Assembly: GCF_020509005.1 (NCBI RefSeq)
Contig: NC_063012.1
Coordinates: 5,580,001 to 5,644,000 of the forward strand
DNA: 64,000 bases
DNA from: Fulvia fulva
Taxonomy: Eukaryota > Ascomycota > Dothideomycetes > Mycosphaerellales > Mycosphaerellaceae
Direction of reading: 5' to 3'
A program made the translations under genes and the position numbers. The notes under the pieces were generated by a model that was given only the letters and a program-made list of their open reading frames with translations, was not told the DNA's origin and did no database searches. This document shows, piece by piece, positions 56,688 through 64,000 of this stretch (position 1 is the stretch's first letter; the number at the start of each line of letters is the position of its first letter).

Positions 56688-56922
56688 TGTTAAGATATAG
56701 CATCTCAAAGGGAGTCAACAATTAGGAAGTGATCTGGCAGCCTGAGGCATCCACGATGACTCAGCTTGTAGGGAGATACCTTCTCTCCCCTTTAGCTTAG
56801 ATAGACATCCAACATAATTAACATATTAGTTCCTGATATATTGCTACATACTCGTGCTATTAGTTAGTTAAAGATTGATCTCTTACTCCACTCCGCTACT
56901 ATCTACCCGTACCTGTTTAATA
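56688..56922 (+). repeat. copia-2 3' LTR (235 bp)
   Basis: Begins TGTTAAGATATAG after the purine-rich GATGAGTAGGAG and ends CCTGTTTAATA. The same length as the 5' LTR; it keeps more CpA/TpG sites (for example CCACGATGACTC against CTACGATAACTT). Confidence 0.95.
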
Positions 56923-59915
56923 AATATAAATATAGGCCTCCTAAGAGAGGCAAGGTTTTAAGTATATCGATACACTCCCTACTAGCTATAAACTACTCTA
57001 TAGATAAACACAATCTGGTAATAGCTTCTTATCTAGTTATACTATATATAGTGAATAGAAAGATCCCTACTTAAACCCTTTATAATAATAGTACTAACTC
57101 TACGTACTTTAATATCAACTTTACGTATAGGAACAACCTTAATATAATATAGCTACCTAATCCGTTAGGGCTAATATTAGTAGATAGCCGACCTACTAGT
57201 GACCTTATTACTTATAGAATAACGGTATAGATTCAGATCGGTAACTACGTAGAGACTAGGTCTAGCTACTACGTATTACTAGAGTACGATATAGTCCTCG
57301 GCCGTCCCTAGTACGACGAGTATCAACCTACGTTCTACTATACGTTAGGAACTATAACCCTATTCTTACTATATTGTCGACAGAACTATATACTCGGAAC
57401 TGAACTAGTATACGTATAGTCTATTACTAATAAGGGTATTGTACTAAGAGGCGTTCTTTAGACCGAGATACTAGTACTAGAGAGTTCGCGACCTTAAGCT
57501 CTATCTAATTACGTCAAACCCTATATAGAGGATAAAGACGAACCTATAGTAGTATAGGAGACGTATACGACGAAGGTAGTAATACGACATACCGTCGACA
57601 CCTACGATAAACCGGAACCGTCTTATTACGTCCGCTAGCTACTACCCGCCGATAGGGTTGAAACACTTAAGCGCCTAGCGTATCGAACGAAGAAAGAACT
57701 AAAGGTCGAGACTAAGCCGGAGATCGATATCAAGCCTATTAATAAAGAAGTACTTCGGCGTATAAGCCGGAGGAAGGGCTATAAAGTATATATAATATAG
57801 ATGTTTAACCTAAAAGAAAATCTTAATAAGTAAGTCGCGCGAGACCCGCTATCCGTATATATACTAAAGGCTTTCGGTATAAGAGCGAAGCTAGTACTAG
57901 GAGGTAGCGCGGCGATGTTAGTAGATACTAATACTTAAGAAAATATAGATAGATAGGAGGAGCCCCGGGGTGACTATACCTAGCGGCAACTTAACGCCTC
58001 TACTATATTAGCTAACGACTATTAACGTTTTATAAACGGTAAGGACAAAGACTAGGATCCTACCCCTTTATTACTAGTAGAGTTTAAGGAAATAGCTAGG
58101 CTATTTAGCCGTAAGGAAGTAGATAAGGTCCTACCGCGACGGCCTAGCGTAGACTATAAGATTAAGCTAAAGAATAGTTAGACACCGCTATTTCGAAGAC
58201 TATACTCCTTCTCTATACGAGAGAACGAGGTGATTAAGAAGTAGATCGACGACCAACTTAAGAAAGGTTTTATTTAGAGAAGCGTATTACTAGTAGTAGC
58301 ACCTATTCTAATAGTCAAAAAGCCGGGTAGAGGGCTACGAGTATACGTAGACTATAGAGCTCTAAACGCGCTTACGACGAAGAGTCGCTATCCGATTCTA
58401 CTATTTTAAGAGACCTTAGATCGTATTACTAGCGCGTAATAGTTTACTAAGCTAGATGTTATCGCTACGTTTAATCGCATCCGTATTATAGTAGGAGACG
58501 AGTAGAAAACGGCCTTTACTACTAGATATAGGTAGTTTAAGTACGTAGTTATACCTTTTAGACTATATAATATACTAGGAACGTTTTAGTTATTTATAAA
58601 CGACATACTAAGGGAGTTTCTAGATGACTTTGTGTTATGTTACCTTAATAACGTACTTGTCTTTAGTAAGACAAGAGAAGAGTATATCCAATATATCCTA
58701 AAGGTTCTACGAAAGCTAGATACCGCCGGGCTCTAGTTAGATATTAACAAATACGAGTTCTTTAGATACGAGACTACTTATCTAGGTGTTATTATCACAA
58801 ATAAGGGCATTAAGATAGACCTAGCTAAGATTAAATACGTTAAGAATTAGCCTATACCCGCGAATATTACCGACATCTTATCGTTTATAGAGTTTACTAA
58901 CTTCTACCGTAGGTTTATTAAGAATTTCAGTAAGATCTACTTACCTATAACGAAGCTTACGAGGAAGAATGTCCTATAGGATTAGTCTCTAGTATGTTAA
59001 TAGGCGTTCGAGGCATTAAATTAAGTATTTATCGATACGCCTACCTTGAAACACTTCTACCTAGGGCGAGAGACTATTCTAGAAACAGATGCCCTAGATT
59101 ATATAATAGTAGTAGTACTCTTATAACGTAACGAGCGAGGAGTATTACATCCTATCGCTTATATATCTAAGAAGATAGATCCCTAGTAATATAACTACGA
59201 CATCTACGACAAGAAGCTCCTAGCTATTATATAAGCTTTTAAGGAATAGCGACCGGAGCTAACTATTAACGAATATAGTACCGACGATTATAAGAATCTA
59301 CTAGACCCGGAATCTAAGGACAAGCCGACGCTTATATACTCCGATTATAAGAACCTTAATTAGTTTATAAGTACGAAGTAATTAAACCGTAGACAAGCTC
59401 GCTAGGCCGAGTTTCTCTCGTAGTTCTTCTTTAAGATCGTCTATAGGCTAGGAGTTCAAGGTACTAAGCTAGATAGCTTAACCCGACGTTTATAGGACTT
59501 ACTAAAGCCTAGAGACCTAGATAACCTACGAGATAGATAACCTACGAAACTAATAGTAGCATTAGGTATTACTAGGCCTAGATCGTATCCTAAACCTATT
59601 ATCTACTAGAGTATTGTCGGTATATAATAATAACGTTATGACCCCGCTTACGACCGCTATTCGAGGACTCTATACGTAACTAGAGGCTAAGGAAGCCGTT
59701 TAATAGCTAGAACGAGATGATCTATATACCTTGCTAAGGAAGTACCGTATCGATAACTATTATATAGTCCTAGTCGGAGGTATAATATACATTAAGAATA
59801 TATATAGTAGTTATAGCCTATTTGCTCCTCCGGAGTTAGAAGACAATCTAGATAAAGATAAAATCCCGGTACGTACTCGTATTATATAGGCTTTCTACGA
59901 CTATATAGTAGCTAG
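56923..59915 (+). pseudogene. gypsy-5 pol: protease, RT, RNase H
   Basis: Retropepsin region about 57010-57340 (NNSTNSTYFNINFTYRNN, YDIVLGRP). Pre-RT: VDKVLPRRPSVDYKIKLK (about 58110-58175). [73 protein letters not shown] (YxDD to YLNN), [27 protein letters not shown]. RNase H: IAYISKKIDP, YDIYDKKLLAI, SDYKNLN. The tether follows and copia-3 cuts it before the integrase. Stops are TAG/TAA. Confidence 0.88.
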
Positions 59916-60323
59916 TATTACGAATATAGGTTAGTAGGCATATTGTACGGTACTAAGACTAACTTAGTATAAACTAAGCTAGTCGAGACAATAGTACGGC
60001 AATACTACCGAGACACCGTACGAATAGTAGGAGCGACTTAGAGGACCTAAAGTTACTTAGCTAGTTAGTACGAGACTATCGGAGGAACTGCCGTCGTAGG
60101 ATAAGATATAGGTAAAACCGATAAGGCGTAGTAAAACAGAACTAGGACTAGAGCAATATCCCTCTATATAGGTATAAGAGACGTAGTCTCTATACCGATA
60201 GTAGAGACACCTTTAGTACTTAATACTATTCTACTATATACCTTTATATACTATATTAGTCCTTCCTCCTTCTCTATTACGTGTCCTAACTTCCGTATAC
60301 ATATATACTATACCTATTTAATA
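59916..60323 (+). repeat. copia-3 5' LTR (408 bp) with PBS
   Basis: Matches the solo LTR end to end. It ends TACCTATTTAATA, and GGTTATAAGCCCGGA at 60324-60338 is the half-tRNA initiator-Met primer site shared with copia-1 and copia-2. It holds GTAGTCTCTATACCGATAG and a near-palindromic GACTAACTTAGTATAAACTA stretch near the start. Confidence 0.94.
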
Positions 60324-60359
60324 GGTTATAAGCCCGGATTTGCTTAATAGGATATCGAT

Positions 60360-61480
60360 ATACTAAGGAAGTACGACGTAGGGTATTATACCCTATACCC
60401 GGAATCCGTATAGTAACGTACTAATAGACTCGGGGAGTCTACTATACGGAACGCTACTAATAGACTCGGAGAGTCTAAGCTTATTCTAACTACCGTAGTC
60501 AAGTAGAGCTTGCTATATATCTAAGGCTACCTTCGCTATAGAAGACTTAACGAGTTACGAGGGCCCCCGGAAGGTCGGCCCTACCCTTACTTATAAGAAC
60601 TAGAAGCGCTAGTTCGTTATACGACGAGACTATCTCGAAAGCCGGGAGGTATTCTAGGTTATTAACGACTCGTTAGCTAATCTCCTAGAATCCGTTACGC
60701 CTAAGATCACTTCGAAGGCGAACGGTATAGCGAGATATACTATCTTAGTATATTTGTCCGAGGAGGACAACTAAGAAATCTTAGATATACGAGATACGAA
60801 AGAGATCTAGAAACTTCTATAGAAGAAGTATAGTAAGGTCTATAAGGCACACGTAGTAGCGCTTATAAAACAGCTAGTATCGTTTAAGCTACCGGACGAT
60901 TAGACAATTAGATAAGGGTAGATATATCTAGGTAACCTATCTATATAGATTACCGAAACAGATAGTAAAGAGACCTACTATAAGGACCCTATCCGGAGGT
61001 TCAAGCACCTACTAAGTAGCCTCCCGGACGTCTACGCTAGTACTAGGGACACTATCCTAGCCTAGCTAAACCTAGGCTAGGAATCCGCTATAACCTTGCT
61101 TAAATCCTACGAATTACGGATCTAAGAGAGTAAGGGCGAGACCGCTCTATACTCCTAGAGGCAAGGGGGTAAGAGCGGCTACTTTATCTACGATAGTAAC
61201 TACCTAGTTATATCGTGCCCGGAACTAGATTCCGTAAAGGAGTTTGTTAAAAAGAAGAATACCTAGAAGTAACCGGAGGAGAAGTCCTACGAAGAGCTAG
61301 TCCGGGATCTAGAGAAGGCCTAAAACGCCCTTAAGAAGTCTAGGAAACAGTAGAAGGATAGGAGAAGCCAATCCGATAACAAGACAAAGGTAAAGGCGAT
61401 ACGACCCTATACCTTACGAGAAAGTAATACCGAGGAAATATACGACGACGAAGTCGCCTATTCTACTACCGAAGTAAAAG
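60360..61480 (+). pseudogene. copia-3 gag with CCHC knuckle
   Basis: Reads as a copia gag: FRYSQ-like start unclear, then RRDYLESREVF, ITSKANGIARYTILVYLSEED, DPIRRFKHLLSSLPDVYASTRDTIL (about 60980-61060). The knuckle is GYFIYDSNYLVISCP at about 61177-61221 (Cys and His partly Tyr). An acidic linker (NTEEIYDDEVAYSTTEVKGK) leads to the protease. Confidence 0.75.
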
Positions 61481-64000
61481 GCAAGTCTCCCGCCTTTAAA
61501 TAGTTACTAGACTCCTATGCCTCCTTATACATAACTAATAATAAGTCTCTATTTAGATCGCTTAGGAAACTAGCGAGAAGGAAAGTAATTAAAGTCGGTA
61601 GGGGGTACCTAGATATATTCTATAAAGGAATAGTAACTATAGGAGGCCTAATAGGGAAACAAATTGCTCTAGAGAAAGTCTTGTTTGTTCCTAATCTCGG
61701 AGTTAATCTAGTTTTATAGAGGTAGTTTAGTAAGCAATTCAATATCGAACCTCTAAACTTTATACTTAAGTATAAGAGTAGAAAGCCTATCGTACAAATA
61801 GTACTACGAGGGGGGGTACCGGTAGTATCTTCGATATCCGACTCTCTAAACTAGGTAGATAATATACCCCCGGAGATACTATACGAGGAAGCTCTAGCCG
61901 TAGTAACTACCGAGGATTAGTAGGAGCTTTAGTATAGAAGATTCGTACACCTAGGTAAAGGATTGCTCCGGAACGTCTATAGGGTAAGTAATAAGAAGGA
62001 CCCAATTCCTATCCCGGACGAGTATAACTATAAGGTATACTCTATCGCGAACATACGGAAGTTTAAAGGCGCTATCGTAGAACGAAAGAACGAAAGACTT
62101 GCGCTTATATCTATCGATATCTACGGACCCTTCGAAAATACGACATCTAGGCTAGGTTTTAAATACTAGCTAGAGATCGTAGATAACTTCTTAAGAAAGA
62201 AGTAGGTGATCCCGCTTAAGAACAAATCCGACGTACCGTAAGCACTACGATAATAGCGGCTAACTATAGAGAAAGCATCGAAATGCTACGTAAGAGTAGT
62301 ACGGAGTAATAATATACCTAAGCTACTAATAGTTCTAAAAGAATAGGAGAAAGAATCGGGGGTTTAATACGATACGACGGATACTTATAACTCTATATAA
62401 ACCGGAGTGGTAGAAAGGTTAATCTAGGTATCGGAGAACGCGATCCGCGTAATACTCGAGGAATCGGGGATGCCGGTAGAATTCTAGCCTAAAGCGCTAG
62501 AGGTATAGGCGGTTATACGTAACCTACTACCGAACGGACCGTTACTTAACGGTATCTAACTTTCGCCGGAAGAAGTATTTACTAGCAAAGTGCCGACGGT
62601 AGATCACCTAAGAGTATAGAGTTATAGGGTAGTAGTTTACGTAGAACCGAAATTATATCTAAAAGGGCTACGATAGGATAAGTTAATAAACCGGGGTAAG
62701 GAAGCTATTTTCGTTAGATACGGTCAATCGACTAAGTAATAGTAGTTCTAGGAGCTAGATATACGAGCTATTAGGCAGTATAGCTAAGTAGATTAGTTCG
62801 AAAACGAGAAGGGGAGAGATCTAGACTTAGGTATCTCCTTTACGAACTGTCCTAGTATAGTACCCGAACGAAGGCTAGTCGGTCGACTACCGGCGGTCTC
62901 GCGACCACTACTAGTTTAGTAACTAGCGGATGCCCCGATAGCAATCTCACGATCCTCGGGTAGTATAATACCCTAACTTCCTACTACTAAAGTAGCCGAG
63001 TCCTCTATAGAAGAACCGACCTAGCTAATCCCCGCTCCCTACGTAGAGACCGAACCCGCTACGGCTAAGGACAAAGGACTAACTATCTTAAGACCGCTCT
63101 ATATCTAACTTCCCGGTAGACTAGATAATATCGCGGACTATAAGAAGATCGAGAAAACCCTAGAGCTACCGGAACTAATCGTCTAGAGGAAAAGGACTAG
63201 GGATCCTAACGATAACTACGGCTAGGACTAGGACTATAAGGCTAAGCACTATAAAGCTATAATAGCTTTGTTCTACTAACTACTATAGGTGAATAATAGA
63301 CTTACCGATGCCGACGAACGTATATTTATAGCTACGGTAGAGGAACTATTCGACGAAGTCTAAGAATACGCCTTGACTATATTCGGACCCGGTATCGCCT
63401 ACTAATAGGAAGTACCTATCCCGAAGATATATAAGGCTATAGTAGGGGATCCTAAATAGGGCCACTTGTAGAAGGACGCTATTAATACCGAGCTACTCTC
63501 GTTATTAAGTAATAACACCTAGGAAACGGCTGTCGCTCTAAGGGGGGCGAATATAGTCACCTCTAAGTAGGTCTTTAACGTAAAGAGACTTATTAGCGGA
63601 GTAATCGAAAAGTTCAAGGTAAGACTTGTCGTAAGAGGGTTTTTATAGAAATTCGGCGTTAACTTCGAAGAGACATTCGTACCTATAGTACGCTATAACA
63701 CCCTAAGGGTCTTTATAGTAGTAGTTTACGAGCGGGATCTCGAGATATACTAGGTCGACGTTAATAATACGTTTACCTAAAGCTACCTAGCCGAAGACAT
63801 CTATATAAAACCCCTACTAGGAGTCGAAACCCTACTAAATACGGTCCTTAAGGTACTCCGGAGTCTCTACGGCCTAAAGTAGGTAGCTAGAGACTAGAAC
63901 AAGCTCTATATCGCTACGTTAGTTAAAATAGGATTCTACTCGTCCGAGGTAGACCTATATCTCCTAACTTATACTAAGAGAGACATTAGACTACTTATCT
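61481..64000 (+). pseudogene. copia-3 pol: protease, integrase, RT (partial)
   Basis: Protease: LLDSYASLYITN (about 61502-61540; DSGA to DSYA). Pre-integrase: YRRFVHLGKGLLRNVYRVSN (about 61930-61990). Integrase: LALISIDIYGPFENTTSRLG (open stretch 61963-62169), IVDNFLRKK, then a C-terminal linker. RT: ANIVTSK, VFNVKRLISGVIEKFKVRLV, VNFEETFVPIVRYNTLR, DVNNTFT, PLLGVETLLNTVLKVLRSLYGLK at about 63540-63880. The frame continues to the window edge. Stops are TAG/TAA. Confidence 0.9.

Larger units (their letters stand above)
51318..56922 (+). mobile_element. copia-2: complete Ty1/copia element, 5,605 bp
   Basis: Two 235-bp LTRs, with the 5-bp duplication AATAT at 51313-51317 and 56923-56927. It lies between gag and protease of gypsy-5. 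Internal order is PBS, gag, protease, integrase, RT, RNase H, purine tract. The 3' half, about 54700-56300, is unusually well preserved, with CpA and TpG still common, while the LTRs and 5' half are RIP-mutated. A ~17-bp deletion near 55695 breaks RT just after the YVDD-type motif. Confidence 0.96.
59916..64000 (+). mobile_element. copia-3: Ty1/copia element running off the right edge
   Basis: Starts with a 408-bp LTR (TATTACG, RIP form of TGTCACG) followed by a primer site, gag, protease, integrase and part of RT. The RNase H and 3' LTR are beyond the window. GCTAG (59911-59915) would be the left target duplication but its partner is not visible. The solo LTR at 25247-25654 is from the same family. 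Stops are dense, so this copy is heavily RIP-mutated. Confidence 0.93.

Noticed and set aside
1..64000. Host genes, biosynthetic cluster, Starship cargo or centromeric satellite
   Set aside because: Every readable domain is gag, pol, LINE or transposase; no captain-type recombinase, metabolic enzyme or tandem satellite was found.

Overview
The window is a heterochromatin-like block of nested, decayed transposable elements. It most likely comes from a filamentous ascomycete (Pezizomycotina). I found no intact host gene, rRNA, tRNA or CRISPR array. Almost every coding region is a recognisable retroelement or transposase frame broken by TAG/TAA codons where relatives have CAG, CAA or TGG. TpA is abundant and CpA depleted while CpG is retained, which is the signature of repeat-induced point mutation (RIP, CpA to TpA). 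The resident families (Tad-clade LINEs, chromodomain Ty3/gypsy, Ty1/copia, Fot1/pogo) are typical of that group. The species cannot be named from this sequence.

Layout. 1-3875: LINE A1 (minus, 3' end outside the window). 3985-5837: gypsy-1 pol fragment (+). 5838-8684: composite LINE C (+), a 1,082-bp module joined to a LINE reverse transcriptase. 8691-9139: 3' end of gypsy-3 (minus). 9140-21269: gypsy-2 (+) with 205-bp LTRs, carrying LINE A2 (minus, 14632-19683). 21270-26230: 5' half of gypsy-3 (minus), with a 1,133-bp Fot1-like transposon (22036-23168) and a 408-bp solo copia LTR (25247-25654). 26240-27560: second DDE transposase remnant (minus). 27590-48905: gypsy-4 (+), split by LINE B1 (28080-33076), LINE A3 (33952-35981) and copia-1 (37383-48700); LINE B2 (42826-48609) sits inside the 3' LTR of copia-1. 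48906-59915: gypsy-5 (+), split by copia-2 (51318-56922) and ended by copia-3 (59916 to the window edge).

Many boundaries are exact. Target-site duplications confirm LINE A2 (13 bp), LINE B1 (12 bp), LINE B2 (12 bp), copia-1 (AGAAC), copia-2 (AATAT), the solo LTR (CTAAG) and the Fot1-like element (TA). Removing LINE A2, LINE B1 or copia-1 restores one reading frame across the host element. Three junctions lack duplications and have lost host sequence: gypsy-2, LINE A3 and LINE C.

The most interesting system is the LINE machinery. All copies with a visible 3' end carry a (CTAT)n tail and a conserved 3' UTR, and most abut TATA-starting targets. Several insertions have chimeric 5' ends. Two independent copies begin with the same 1,082-bp non-LINE module fused to different internal LINE points. 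This is the architecture expected from template jumping onto a discrete second RNA, and it resembles the MINE (WEIRD plus MGL) composite elements of Magnaporthe.
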